64,000 nucleotides of DNA, taken from assembly GCF_004358095.2 (NCBI RefSeq), contig NZ_SMZJ02000006.1, forward strand, positions 147,395 through 211,394. The letters run 5' to 3'. Below the pieces are notes generated by a model, which worked only from the letters and a program-made list of their open reading frames with translations, was not told the origin of the DNA and did no database searches. Positions 1 through 8,923 of this stretch are shown one piece after another; the first letter of the stretch is position 1, and every line of letters begins with the position of its first letter. The DNA is from Seonamhaeicola sediminis. Lineage in GTDB: Bacteria > Bacteroidota > Bacteroidia > Flavobacteriales > Flavobacteriaceae. Both the position numbers and the translations under genes were made by a program.

Positions 1-30
1 ACTGTTACAGCCAAAAAAAGTATTAAATAA
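1..30 (+). CDS. 3' end of a preceding gene, probably ccoG
   Basis: The first 30 bases read in frame 1 as nine codons (TVTAKKSIK) followed by TAA, so the window probably opens inside the end of a gene. The next gene is FixH/CcoH, which in flavobacteria normally follows the cbb3 oxidase accessory gene ccoG, so ccoG is the likely identity. Nine residues cannot confirm it. The gap to fixH is 35 bases, which fits one operon. Confidence 0.45.
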   Translation, partial: TVTAKKSIK

Positions 31-65
31 AAATAATATTTCCATCTTAAAAGGAAATTAACATT

Positions 66-512
66 ATGAAACTAAATTGGGGAACAAGCATTGTACTAGC
101 TTTTGTAGGTTTTATTGCCTTTATCATGTTCTTTTTAATTAAAATGAATGTGGAAGACAAATATGACCATGATTTAGTAACTGAAGATTATTACGCTGAA
201 GAGCTGGCTTACCAGAAAGATATTGACAAATTAAAAAACGCCAAAAATTTAAGCGAAAATATAACATACAAAAAAACTCAAGAGGGTCTAATCATTGTAT
301 TCCCTAGTAATTTAGATCATAAAAAAATTTCAGGAAAATTGTTCCTATATAGGCCATCTAACAAACAACTAGATTTTGAAACTACCATTTCATTATCTAA
401 TACACATTTGCTCATACCTGACTCCCGTTTGGTAGATGGCCGTTGGAACATTAAAATTGATTGGCAATATAATGGAATTTCTTATTTATTTAAAGAATCT
501 TTAGATTATTAA
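66..512 (+). CDS. ccoH: FixH/CcoH family cbb3 oxidase accessory protein
   Basis: A 148-residue protein with one N-terminal membrane segment (about residues 9-27) and a short extracytoplasmic domain. It has the family hallmark of a conserved acidic/Tyr stretch just after the membrane helix (EDYYAEELAYQKDIDK). FixH/CcoH proteins help assemble or stabilise cbb3-type cytochrome c oxidase, the high-affinity terminal oxidase used at low oxygen. The stop is 2 bases before the next start, so it is translationally close to the TauE/SafE-like gene, a usual partner in flavobacterial cco clusters. The oxidase genes themselves must lie to the left of the window. Confidence 0.85.
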   Translation: MKLNWGTSIVLAFVGFIAFIMFFLIKMNVEDKYDHDLVTEDYYAEELAYQKDIDKLKNAKNLSENITYKKTQEGLIIVFPSNLDHKKISGKLFLYRPSNKQLDFETTISLSNTHLLIPDSRLVDGRWNIKIDWQYNGISYLFKESLDY

Positions 513-514
513 CT

Positions 515-1216
515 ATGTTAATTTCTGCATTTGTTTTAGGGGTATTGGGTAGTTTTCACTGTATTGGTATGTGTGGCCCCATTGCTTTTATGCTACCTGT
601 TGATAGAACAAATTCAATAAGAAAAATTACTCAAATTACAGTTTATCATATTGGTAGATTACTTGCATACAGCTTAATTGGATTAGTTTTTGGCCTAATA
701 GGAAGAAGTCTTTTTATTTTCGGTTTTCAACAACAATTATCCATAATAATAGGTGTTTTGATGATAGGTTTTATTTTAATTCCTCAACATAAATTAAACC
801 AATATAGCATCTCTAAACCTATATACAAATTAATCTCAAAAATTAAGTCTGCTTTAGGTTCTGCACTAAAAAGAAAATCTCCAGACACGTTTTTAACCAT
901 TGGTTTCCTTAATGGGTTTTTACCATGCGGATTGGTATATATGGCTATTTTTGGAGCTATTAGCGAAGGCAATGCTTTATATGGAAGTTTGTATATGACC
1001 CTGTTTGGTTTAGGAACCATACCCTTAATGACCACTGCTATTTATGCCAGTCATTTTTTAAAAGGTGCTGCTAGACAGAAAATACAAAATGCTATTCCTG
1101 TTTTTGTTGTTATTATAGGCATTTTATTTATTCTTCGTGGTTTAGGCTTGGGTATCCCTTATGTTTCACCTACACCTGTGCAAGAATTAGTCACTAATGG
1201 TATCAATTGCCATTAA
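515..1216 (+). CDS. TauE/SafE-like (COG2836-type) membrane protein
   Basis: A 233-residue polytopic membrane protein with about six hydrophobic segments. The motif HCIGMCGP at residues 15-22, inside the first helix, is typical of the urease-accessory/heavy-metal-transport-like membrane family annotated as sulfite exporter TauE/SafE. A second, related FLPCGLVY motif lies in the fourth segment, as expected for an internally duplicated fold. In cco clusters this family is thought to help copper handling for the oxidase, although the substrate is not proven. It is the last gene of the left-hand operon. Confidence 0.8.
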   Translation: MLISAFVLGVLGSFHCIGMCGPIAFMLPVDRTNSIRKITQITVYHIGRLLAYSLIGLVFGLIGRSLFIFGFQQQLSIIIGVLMIGFILIPQHKLNQYSISKPIYKLISKIKSALGSALKRKSPDTFLTIGFLNGFLPCGLVYMAIFGAISEGNALYGSLYMTLFGLGTIPLMTTAIYASHFLKGAARQKIQNAIPVFVVIIGILFILRGLGLGIPYVSPTPVQELVTNGINCH

Positions 1217-1373
1217 TGCTATAGTTTTTTCTAGAAAGCAGCTACTCCTCTTTGTTGTGTAAATTATTGGTTTTTAATTACTTAAATCCATAAACATTTT
1301 TAACATAAGAAAAATCTATTAGTAATATTAACAATATTAATAGTTAAATTCGTTTTTATAATAGTAATGCTAT

Positions 1374-1381
1374 TATATTTG
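1374..1381 (+). promoter_or_regulatory. Bacteroidota -7 promoter element before the TetR gene
   Basis: TATATTTG matches the TAnnTTTG consensus exactly and lies 18 bases before the ATG at 1400. It would place the transcription start downstream of the possible in-frame ATG at 1367, so it decides the start codon of the next gene. No clear TTTG box is seen 17-20 bases upstream. Confidence 0.55.
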
Positions 1382-1399
1382 CAATTAAAATTATTATAT

Positions 1400-2071
1400 A
1401 TGGACTCGTTACTTTCAAACTTAAAGATTGCTGTTCCTGAAAAAATATATGTAAAAGATCCAGAATCTTCAGATTTAGGTAAGCGTATAGTGGAGCATAG
1501 CATCATATTAATAGATGATATTGGTTTTGATAGTTTTACCTTTAAAAAACTAGGAACATGCATTGGTTCTAACGAGAGTTCTATATATCGTTATTTTGAA
1601 AGCAAACATAAATTGCTGTTGTATTTATCATCTTGGTACTGGGCCTGGATTGAATATCAATTGGTTTTTGAAACGCATGCTCTTGATCCAAAAAACAAAT
1701 TAGAAAAAGCTATAGAAGTAGTAACAAGAGTTATTAAGGAAGATTCTAATTTTTCGCATATCAATGAAATAGCACTTAACAGAATTATGGTTAATGAAAA
1801 CTCTAAATCATTTTTAACTAAAGAAGTAGATCAAGAAAATAAAGATGGGTATTTTGTTGTATACAAACGCATAGTTTACAGACTTAGAGATATGGTTAAA
1901 GCTATGAAGCCTAATTACAAATTTGCTTCAAGTTTAGCAAGTACAATCTTGGAGGCTAGTTTACATCAGCATTTTTTAAAAGTACATTTCACATCTATTA
2001 CAGATTGTAATAACGAAACAACCCCAACAGATTTTTTAAAAAACTTAGTGCTTAATACCTTGAAAAATTAA
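1400..2071 (+). CDS. TetR/AcrR family transcriptional regulator
   Basis: A 223-residue protein. The N-terminal helix-turn-helix spans about residues 22-65, with the typical SSIYRYFESKHKLL signature of TetR recognition helices. The helical C-terminal ligand domain is not assignable to a ligand. An in-frame ATG at 1367 would add 11 residues, but it lies upstream of the predicted promoter element. The gene is 2 bases upstream of the ABC exporter gene and heads the exporter operon, so it most likely senses an exporter substrate or stress and autoregulates. That role is inferred from position. Confidence 0.85.
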   Translation: MDSLLSNLKIAVPEKIYVKDPESSDLGKRIVEHSIILIDDIGFDSFTFKKLGTCIGSNESSIYRYFESKHKLLLYLSSWYWAWIEYQLVFETHALDPKNKLEKAIEVVTRVIKEDSNFSHINEIALNRIMVNENSKSFLTKEVDQENKDGYFVVYKRIVYRLRDMVKAMKPNYKFASSLASTILEASLHQHFLKVHFTSITDCNNETTPTDFLKNLVLNTLKN

Positions 2072-2073
2072 TT

Positions 2074-3732
2074 ATGGAACAAACTAAAATGACACCATGG
2101 CGCAGACTTGTGGGACTGCTACAATTGGAAAAAAGAGATATTCTACAAGTATTTTACTATGCTATTTTTGCAGGTGTGGTTGCTTTATCATTACCCCTTG
2201 GTATACAAGCTATCATAAACCTAATTCAAGGAGCTCAAATTTCAACATCATGGATTATACTTGTTATTATAGTTACATTAGGTGTAGCTTTTCAAGGTGC
2301 TTTACAACTCATGCAGTTGCGGATAATTGAAACTATTCAACAACGTATCTTTATGCGGTCTTCTTTTGAATTAGCTTACAGGTTTCCAAAAATAAAAATG
2401 GCAGAGTTACGCCAGTACTATCCGCCAGAGTTAGCCAATCGTTTTTTTGATACACTAACTATACAAAAGAGTCTATCAAAAATATTAATTGATGTGCCAA
2501 CAGCAGTATTACAAATAGTATTTGCTTTAGTTTTACTGTCTTTTTATCATCCATTCTTTATCATTTTTGGACTATTATTATTGATACTTGTATTTGTAGT
2601 ATTCAAATTTACAGCAATAAAAGGTCTAGAAACTAGCCTAAAAGAATCTAAAAACAAATACAAAGTTGCTCATTGGATTCAAGAAATTGCACGTTCTGTA
2701 ATAAGTTTTAAATTATCTGGAAGTACAAATTTAGGCATTAACAAAAATGACTATTTAGTTGATGGCTACTTAAAAGCAAGAGAAAGTCATTTTAGAGTTT
2801 TAATGCTGCAATTCATTCAAATGATTAGTTTTAAAGTTATTGTAACGGCAAGTTTACTTTTAATTGGAGGCGCTTTGGTTCTTAATCAAGAAATGAATAT
2901 TGGCCAATTTGTTGCTGCCGAAATCATAATTATACTAGTTATAGCCTCTGTTGAAAAACTTATACTTGGGTTAGAATCGTTTTACGACACATTAACATCT
3001 TTAGAAAAAATAGGACAAATAGTTGATAAAACTTTAGAAAGTCAATCTGGAGAAGAACTACAAATAACTAAAGGTTTAAAGATAGAATTAGAGAATGCAT
3101 CTTATGAAGTAGATAATAGAGACAAGCATATTCTAAGAGGTATTTCGCTTGAAGTAAATTCTAAAAGTAGAATACTAATTAAAGGAGAAAGTGGTGCTGG
3201 AAAATCTACCCTATTGCGTTTGCTATCAGGTGTTATTGAGGCCACTGGAGGAAATGTTTATGTTAATGACATGTCTATTAACAGTTTGCACTTAAACTTT
3301 TTCAGATCTCAATTAGGTCTTTCATTGTCTGATGAAAGCCCTTTTGAAGGTACGCTAAGAGAAAATCTCACTTTTTCTAACCCCAATATTACAGATGATA
3401 AAATTCATGAAATACTCAACATAGTAGGTTTAAGAGAATTTCTCAAAGAACAACCTGATGGCCTCAACACCATTTTATATCCTGATGGAAAGCGACTTTC
3501 TTACACCATTTCTAAAAAGTTGGTTTTGGCACGAGCCATTTTAAAGGAACCAAAAATTTTGATTTTGGAAGATGCTCTAGATAGGTTTAATGAAAATGAA
3601 ACAACCGCTATTATCGATTATTTAACAGATAAAAAGCAACCTTGGGGACTTGTAGTAGTAAGTAGTAGTAGTGTTTGGATAAACAAATGCACTGAGATAA
3701 TTACATTAGAAAAAGGTTCAATAAAAAAATAA
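2074..3732 (+). CDS. ABC exporter (membrane plus divergent ATPase domain) of a type-I-like secretion cassette
   Basis: A 552-residue half-transporter with a membrane domain of about six helices (residues 1-320) and a nucleotide-binding domain (about 335-552). Walker A is intact (GESGAGKST, residues 371-379). The other ATPase landmarks are unusual. The Q-loop Gln is replaced (LSLSDESPF), the LSGGQ signature reads LSYTI (475-479), Walker B ends in Glu499-Asp500 instead of Asp-Glu, and the H-loop His is in a run of serines (530-533). There is no N-terminal C39 peptidase domain. The next genes are HlyD and TolC, so the three likely form an envelope-spanning exporter. The substrate is unknown and no small exported peptide gene is seen nearby. 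Confidence 0.85.
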   Translation: MEQTKMTPWRRLVGLLQLEKRDILQVFYYAIFAGVVALSLPLGIQAIINLIQGAQISTSWIILVIIVTLGVAFQGALQLMQLRIIETIQQRIFMRSSFELAYRFPKIKMAELRQYYPPELANRFFDTLTIQKSLSKILIDVPTAVLQIVFALVLLSFYHPFFIIFGLLLLILVFVVFKFTAIKGLETSLKESKNKYKVAHWIQEIARSVISFKLSGSTNLGINKNDYLVDGYLKARESHFRVLMLQFIQMISFKVIVTASLLLIGGALVLNQEMNIGQFVAAEIIIILVIASVEKLILGLESFYDTLTSLEKIGQIVDKTLESQSGEELQITKGLKIELENASYEVDNRDKHILRGISLEVNSKSRILIKGESGAGKSTLLRLLSGVIEATGGNVYVNDMSINSLHLNFFRSQLGLSLSDESPFEGTLRENLTFSNPNITDDKIHEILNIVGLREFLKEQPDGLNTILYPDGKRLSYTISKKLVLARAILKEPKILILEDALDRFNENETTAIIDYLTDKKQPWGLVVVSSSSVWINKCTEIITLEKGSIKK

Positions 3733-3744
3733 AAATACTTAGTT

Positions 3745-5103
3745 ATGCTTAACATCACTCATAACCAGTTGAACAAAAAAATAGACTTATCAGAGTACAA
3801 GTCTGGTAAGGATATTATGAATAAAAAATACTACAAATATTTTAATAGGTTCCTGTTAGGAGCAGCCTTGTTAATATTAATTGTTCTGTTTTTACCATGG
3901 ACACAAAATATTACTGGAGATGGTTTGGTAACCACATTAAAACCAAATCAAAGACCACAAACTATACAATCGCAAATTCCAGGTCGGATAGAAGAGTGGT
4001 TTGTACAAGAGGGTGATTTTGTACAAGCTGGCGATACCATTTTACGAATCTCTGAAATTAAAAGTGATTATTTTGATGATAGATTGGTAGAACGTACAAA
4101 TGAACAAATACAAGCAAAATCCTCTTCTGTTAATGCCTATGGTGGTAAAGTAGAGGCTTTAAAAAGACAAGTTTCAGCTTTAGAAAAAGAACGTGGTTTA
4201 AAACTAGAGCAAACCCAAAATAAATTGCTTCAAGCCAAACTTAAAGTACAAAGTGATAGTATTGATCTAGAAGCGGCCACAACAAACCTCAAGATTGCTG
4301 AAACCCAATTTAATCGTGAAAAAACATTACAAGACGAAGGTTTAAAAGCGGTTAAAGATGTAGAGGAAAAACGATTAAAACTTCAAGAAACACAGGCTAA
4401 ATTTATTTCACAACAAAACAAATATTTAGCAAGTAAGAACGAAGTAATCAATGCTGAAATTGAACTCTCAAGAACACAAGCAGAGTACGCTGATAAAATA
4501 TCTAAAGCTCAAAGTGATATGTTTACTGCGCAATCAAGTCAATTAGATACGCAAGCACAAGTTACCAAACTAGAAAATACATACACTAATTATAAAAAAA
4601 GAAGCAGCCTATTGTATGTTACAGCTCCTCAAAGTGGATTTATTAATAAAGCCATTGTTGGTGGTGTTGGCGTTACCTTTAAAGAAGGTCAAGAACTGGT
4701 GGGTATTATGCCTGGGCAGTATGATTTAGCCGTAGAAACTTTTGTAAGACCCATAGATTTACCCTTAATACACATTGGCGAAAAAGTAAGAGTACAATTT
4801 GACGGTTGGCCTGTTATTGTATTTAGCGGATGGCCAAATGTGTCTTATGGTACCTATGGTGCCAAGGTAGTAGCTATAGAAAGATTTATTAGTGACAACG
4901 GAAAATATAGAATTTTGTTAGCTCCTGATGAGGAAGATCACGAGTGGCCAGATGCTATTAGAGTAGGTTCTGGTGCTAAAACTATTGCTTTACTAGATGA
5001 TGTACCCATTTGGTTTGAGTTATGGCGTCAAATTAACAGTTTCCCACCAAACTATTATGAGCCACAAAATGGTAAAGCAGATTCTAAAAAAGATAAAAAA
5101 TGA
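3745..5103 (+). CDS. HlyD family periplasmic adaptor
   Basis: A 452-residue membrane-fusion protein. A short cytoplasmic N-terminus is followed by one membrane helix (about residues 35-52), a biotinyl-lipoyl-like half-motif (GRIEEWFVQEGDFVQAGDTI, about 75-100), a long coiled coil (about 110-290) and a C-terminal beta domain. An in-frame ATG at 3817 (MNKKYY) is an alternative start. It sits between the ABC protein and TolC, and its last bases overlap the tolC start. The order ABC-HlyD-TolC matches type I secretion or peptide-export systems. Confidence 0.88.
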   Translation: MLNITHNQLNKKIDLSEYKSGKDIMNKKYYKYFNRFLLGAALLILIVLFLPWTQNITGDGLVTTLKPNQRPQTIQSQIPGRIEEWFVQEGDFVQAGDTILRISEIKSDYFDDRLVERTNEQIQAKSSSVNAYGGKVEALKRQVSALEKERGLKLEQTQNKLLQAKLKVQSDSIDLEAATTNLKIAETQFNREKTLQDEGLKAVKDVEEKRLKLQETQAKFISQQNKYLASKNEVINAEIELSRTQAEYADKISKAQSDMFTAQSSQLDTQAQVTKLENTYTNYKKRSSLLYVTAPQSGFINKAIVGGVGVTFKEGQELVGIMPGQYDLAVETFVRPIDLPLIHIGEKVRVQFDGWPVIVFSGWPNVSYGTYGAKVVAIERFISDNGKYRILLAPDEEDHEWPDAIRVGSGAKTIALLDDVPIWFELWRQINSFPPNYYEPQNGKADSKKDKK

Positions 5104-6503
5104 GATTAGCCCTATTCATTTTCATAATATGCTTGAGTAGTATTCTTTCAGCACAAGAGAATACATCAATAATGTCGCTTTCAGAATACCTAGGTTATGT
5201 AAAATCCTATCACCCAATAGTAAAACAAGCTAACTTGGTAATAAATGAAAGTGAAGCAAAACTCATGAAAGCTAGAGGTGCTTTTGACCCCAAGCTAGAA
5301 GTTGATTATGATCGTAAAAAATTTAAAAACACAGAGTACTATGATCGTTTAAATGCCACTTTTAAAATTCCTACTTGGTTTGGTATTGAGTTTAAAGGAA
5401 ACTTTGAAGAAAACACAGGTGACTTTTTAGATCCCCAAGCCATTGTTCCAGAAGATGGACTTTATAGTGCAGGTGTATCCATTCCTGTAGCTCGAGGTTT
5501 TTTAACAAATGAGCGGATGGCCATGTTAAGGCAATCAAGGTTGTTTATAAAACAAGCTCAAGCCGATAGACAATTACTTGTAAACAATATTTTATACGAA
5601 GCCACGGTAAGCTATTTTAATTGGTTGAGGCTTTATAACGAAAAAAGAGTTTATGAAGAATTCTTGACAAACGTTAAAATTCGTTTTGACGGTATAAAGA
5701 AAAGTTACGAAGTAGGCGACAAACCTGCTATAGATACATTAGAAGCCAGAATTGCCTTAAACAATAGACGATTAAACTTAGAAAAAGCTAGAATTAAGTT
5801 TGTAAAATCGAGTTTAGAGTTGTCAAATTTTTTATGGCTGAATGATAATACACCTATTGAGATTGGGGATAATATAATTCCTGATATTTCAACTTTTGAT
5901 AATATTGACACTACCTTAAATACATTTGGATTAGAAGTTGAAAGTTTTGATATTGAAAGCCATCCAAAGTTACAATCATTAGACTTTAAAATTCAAAGTT
6001 TAACAATTGAGAAACGCTTAAAACAAAATAATTTATTACCTCAAATAGATCTTGAATACAATTTCCTGTCTGAAACTCCAGATGTGGTAAGGTCTTTTAG
6101 TTCTGCAGCTTATAAAAGTGGTGTTAATGTTAGTTTTCCATTGTTTTTGAGAAAAGAACGCGGCGACTTAAAGCTTGCTACAATTAAATTAAAAGACACA
6201 GAATTTGAAGTTCAAAATACTAGAATAAGCCTAATCAATAAAATTGACGCCATTAATCAAGAATTAGATTCTTATGTAACTCAAAATAATTTTACCAGTG
6301 TCATTGTTGATGATTACACTAAAATGTTAACTGCAGAAGAACGCAAATTTTTCTTAGGTGAAAGTTCCTTATTCTTGGTAAACTCTCGAGAATCTAAACT
6401 AATTGACGCAAAACTAAAAGCCATTGAAATTGAAAATGATTTCTTAAAAACTAAAGCAAACCTATTTAATGTGTTAGCACTAGCAGATGTTGATACGGAA
6501 TAG
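5100..6503 (+). CDS. TolC family outer membrane channel protein
   Basis: A 467-residue protein with a signal peptide (about residues 1-18, ending in SAQ) and two repeats of long helices and short beta segments typical of the OEP/TolC fold. The start ATG overlaps the stop of the HlyD gene (ATGA), implying translational coupling. It should form the outer membrane exit duct for the upstream ABC-HlyD pair. It ends at a strong bidirectional hairpin, which closes the operon. Confidence 0.88.
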   Translation: MRLALFIFIICLSSILSAQENTSIMSLSEYLGYVKSYHPIVKQANLVINESEAKLMKARGAFDPKLEVDYDRKKFKNTEYYDRLNATFKIPTWFGIEFKGNFEENTGDFLDPQAIVPEDGLYSAGVSIPVARGFLTNERMAMLRQSRLFIKQAQADRQLLVNNILYEATVSYFNWLRLYNEKRVYEEFLTNVKIRFDGIKKSYEVGDKPAIDTLEARIALNNRRLNLEKARIKFVKSSLELSNFLWLNDNTPIEIGDNIIPDISTFDNIDTTLNTFGLEVESFDIESHPKLQSLDFKIQSLTIEKRLKQNNLLPQIDLEYNFLSETPDVVRSFSSAAYKSGVNVSFPLFLRKERGDLKLATIKLKDTEFEVQNTRISLINKIDAINQELDSYVTQNNFTSVIVDDYTKMLTAEERKFFLGESSLFLVNSRESKLIDAKLKAIEIENDFLKTKANLFNVLALADVDTE

Positions 6504-6516
6504 ACCTAAAAAACAA

Positions 6517-6551
6517 AAGCGTTGAAAATCAATAATTCTCAACGCTTTTCT
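6517..6551. terminator. bidirectional terminator between tolC and usp
   Basis: An 11-bp perfect inverted repeat (AAAAGCGTTGA at 6517-6527, TCAACGCTTTT at 6541-6551) with a 13-base loop lies between convergent genes. The stem itself supplies U-runs in both directions. Confidence 0.75.
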
Positions 6552-6584
6552 GTAAAATTAATTAACCAAAAAATTTAAATTATT

Positions 6585-7415
6585 CTATATTTTAAAAGTC
6601 ATAACTGGTAATGTAGCATGATTTGCAACATCTTCACCTACACTACCTTGAAAGAAATGCGCTAATCCTTTTCTTCCATGTGTAGGCACTACAATTAAAT
6701 CGGCCCCCAGTTTGTTTGCCGCATTTAAAATACCATCTTCAACAGTATAGTCTGATATATAATGAACATCAGTAATTTTATCTAAATTCCCCTCAGCCTT
6801 AGTAAAGAAATTCACGGCATCGCGTTCTATTTCATCAGAACTTTGGAATCTATCGTTTGGTAGGTTTACATGCACTAAATACATTTTAGCATTCATTCTA
6901 TTAAATACACTTGAAGCTTTGAGATAAGCTTCAATAGAATCTTCACCAAACCCACAAGCAAATACTACAATATCAAAATTAATTTTAGCAATGTCATTCT
7001 TTACCACAAGCACAGGGATTTCAGCATTTCTTACAACGCGTTCTGTGTTGGAACCTACAAAAAACTCTTTTGCCCCACTAGCACCATGAGACCCCATAAC
7101 TATTAAATCTGCCTCATATTTTTTGGCTATCTCATTAACTTCACTAAACACCTTAAAATGTTTAACAATGGGTGTAATGGTTAAGCCTTCTAAATAGTCT
7201 TTCTTTAAAAAGTCTTCAAAACGTTGTTCTGCTAATTTTAAAAAATAAATCACTTTTTGTGGTTGCTCTCCGGCTCCAGTTAACATGACATCAGACATTT
7301 CTAACATATGTAAGGCCAACAATTCTGCGTTGCTTTTTTTTGCTAGTTTAGCGGCTGCTTTCAAAGCGTACTCTGAATACTCTGAAAAATCTACAGGTAC
7401 AATAATCTTTTTCAT
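6585..7415 (-). CDS. tandem-domain universal stress protein
   Basis: A 276-residue protein with two UspA domains in tandem (about residues 1-140 and 150-276). Both carry the ATP-binding glycine motif (MGSHGASGAKEFFVGS in the first, VPTHGRKGLAHFFQGS in the second). The start is 16 bases after hemN, so the two are one operon. In flavobacteria such Usp proteins are frequent companions of cbb3 oxidase and hemN genes and of low-oxygen regulation. That link fits the FNR-like site upstream of hemN, but it is inferred. Confidence 0.88.
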   Translation of the reverse strand: MKKIIVPVDFSEYSEYALKAAAKLAKKSNAELLALHMLEMSDVMLTGAGEQPQKVIYFLKLAEQRFEDFLKKDYLEGLTITPIVKHFKVFSEVNEIAKKYEADLIVMGSHGASGAKEFFVGSNTERVVRNAEIPVLVVKNDIAKINFDIVVFACGFGEDSIEAYLKASSVFNRMNAKMYLVHVNLPNDRFQSSDEIERDAVNFFTKAEGNLDKITDVHYISDYTVEDGILNAANKLGADLIVVPTHGRKGLAHFFQGSVGEDVANHATLPVMTFKI

Positions 7416-7431
7416 AATTTATAAATTTAGT

Positions 7432-8802
7432 TTAGACGGTCATTGAAAACAACTGTGTATCGGGCTGTCTTCGTTGCAATAATAAATCGAAAGCCATACA
7501 AACATTTCTAACAAATGGCTGACCCTTTTTTGTTACCTCAATACTGTTTGAATTAATATTGAGTAATCCATCTGCCTCCATTTCTTTTAGCCTCATTAGG
7601 GTTTCTGGAATTTCATCAAAATAAAGATAATCTTGATCTTGACTCCATTCGGTTTTAAAACCGCACATCAAATTAAGAATATGATTTCTAATAATCAAAT
7701 CTTCTTCATTTAAAATATGACCTCTATAAACCGGAATTACATCTTGGTTCAGTAATTTGTAATAATCTTCAATTTGTTTAACATTTTGAGAAAAACCATA
7801 CCAACTATCACTAATTGATGACACGCCCAACCCTATCATAGCCTGGGTTTTTGAAGCGGTATAACCCATAAAATTTCTATGCAAACTTCCATTTTCCATA
7901 GACTTGTATAGAGAATCTGTTTTTAGTGCAAAATGATCCATTCCTATTTCATGGTAACCAACTTCTGCCAATAATTCTTTTCCTAATTCATATTGAGAAC
8001 GCTTTAACTCTGCCGAAGGTAAATCAGAGTCGCTAAATCCACGCTGACCGTTACCCTTTATCCATGGCACGTGTGCATAACTGTAAAATGCCAATCTGTT
8101 TGGAAGCAATTCCTTCGTTTTGAGAATGGTCTCCTTTACATGGTCTAAATTTTGAAAAGGTAACCCAAAAATAATATCGTGTCCAACAGAAGTGTAACCA
8201 ATTTCCCTAGCTAATTCAGTAGCACGTTTTACATTCTCAAAAGGTTGCACTCTATGAATGGCTCTTTGAACCGTTTCGTTATAATCCTGAACACCATAAC
8301 TAACACGCTTAAAACCTAAGTTATATAAAGTTTGTAGATGTTCTCTTGTAGTATTATTGGGGTGCCCCTCAAAACTGAACTCATGATTTTCAGCAAGCAC
8401 AGCATCATCCAGAATCCCGTTTATTAACAAATTCAAATTTTCAGGACTGAAAAAAGTAGGCGTACCACCACCTAAGTGCAATTCTTTAATAATTGGTTTT
8501 TCATCAAACCATTCTAAATATAAATACCATTCTTTTAAAATCGCTTTTAAATAAGGAGACTCTACACTGTGTTGCTTTGTAATACGTTTGTTACACCCAC
8601 AAAATGTGCATAAACTTTCACAAAAAGGCAAATGGATATAAAGGCTAATGCCTTCTTTTGAGTTACTTTCATGAAATGATTTTATTAAGGAATCCTTCCA
8701 ATTCTCCAAAGAAAAGGTTTCTTGATTCCAATAAGGAACCGTTGGATAACTCGTATAGCGAGGACCCGCGATATTATATTTATTAATTAACGCTCTAGAC
8801 AT
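7432..8802 (-). CDS. hemN: oxygen-independent coproporphyrinogen III oxidase
   Basis: About 456 residues. A radical-SAM enzyme converting coproporphyrinogen III to protoporphyrinogen IX without oxygen in haem synthesis. The iron-sulfur motif CESLCTFCGC has the CX3CX2CXC spacing (about residues 61-70 from this start), preceded by YIHLPF, and the GPRYTSYPT N-terminus is typical of HemN. The open frame extends to a GTG at 8820 and an ATG at 8811, but both lie in or beside the predicted promoter element, so the ATG at 8802 (MSRALINKYN) is preferred. It is followed by the Usp gene, and low-oxygen activation is suggested by the upstream dyad. Confidence 0.9.
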   Translation of the reverse strand: MSRALINKYNIAGPRYTSYPTVPYWNQETFSLENWKDSLIKSFHESNSKEGISLYIHLPFCESLCTFCGCNKRITKQHSVESPYLKAILKEWYLYLEWFDEKPIIKELHLGGGTPTFFSPENLNLLINGILDDAVLAENHEFSFEGHPNNTTREHLQTLYNLGFKRVSYGVQDYNETVQRAIHRVQPFENVKRATELAREIGYTSVGHDIIFGLPFQNLDHVKETILKTKELLPNRLAFYSYAHVPWIKGNGQRGFSDSDLPSAELKRSQYELGKELLAEVGYHEIGMDHFALKTDSLYKSMENGSLHRNFMGYTASKTQAMIGLGVSSISDSWYGFSQNVKQIEDYYKLLNQDVIPVYRGHILNEEDLIIRNHILNLMCGFKTEWSQDQDYLYFDEIPETLMRLKEMEADGLLNINSNSIEVTKKGQPFVRNVCMAFDLLLQRRQPDTQLFSMTV

Positions 8803-8819
8803 ACCTGACATTTGTAACA

Positions 8820-8827
8820 CAAAATTA
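8820..8827 (-). promoter_or_regulatory. -7 promoter element of hemN
   Basis: Read on the minus strand this is TAATTTTG, an exact TAnnTTTG match. It puts the transcription start near 8814, just before the preferred start codon. Confidence 0.6.
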
Positions 8828-8849
8828 AAACCATTACTAATTAAAAAAC

Positions 8850-8863
8850 ATGATATATGTCAT
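8850..8863. promoter_or_regulatory. CRP/FNR-like dyad between hemN and the YceI gene
   Basis: ATGATATATGTCAT is a 14-bp dyad, palindromic at 12 of 14 positions. Its centre is about 42-43 bases upstream of the predicted hemN transcription start, the classic class II activator position. It also lies directly upstream of the -33 box of the divergent YceI gene. The binding protein is not in the window. Confidence 0.5.
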
Positions 8864-8870
8864 ACCTTTA

Positions 8871-8901
8871 TTTGTATTTAGAGTAATATTGATTACCTTT
8901 A
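8871..8901 (+). promoter_or_regulatory. promoter of the YceI-like lipoprotein gene
   Basis: TTTG at 8871-8874, a 19-base spacer and TACCTTTA at 8894-8901. This is a near-consensus Bacteroidota promoter, 22 bases before the start codon. Confidence 0.6.
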
Positions 8902-8923
8902 AACTTGTTTAAAAAAAAGAAAA

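Noticed and set aside
784..1035. Minus-strand open frame within the TauE/SafE-like gene
   Set aside because: It lies wholly inside a well-supported gene and has no recognisable features, so it is a shadow.
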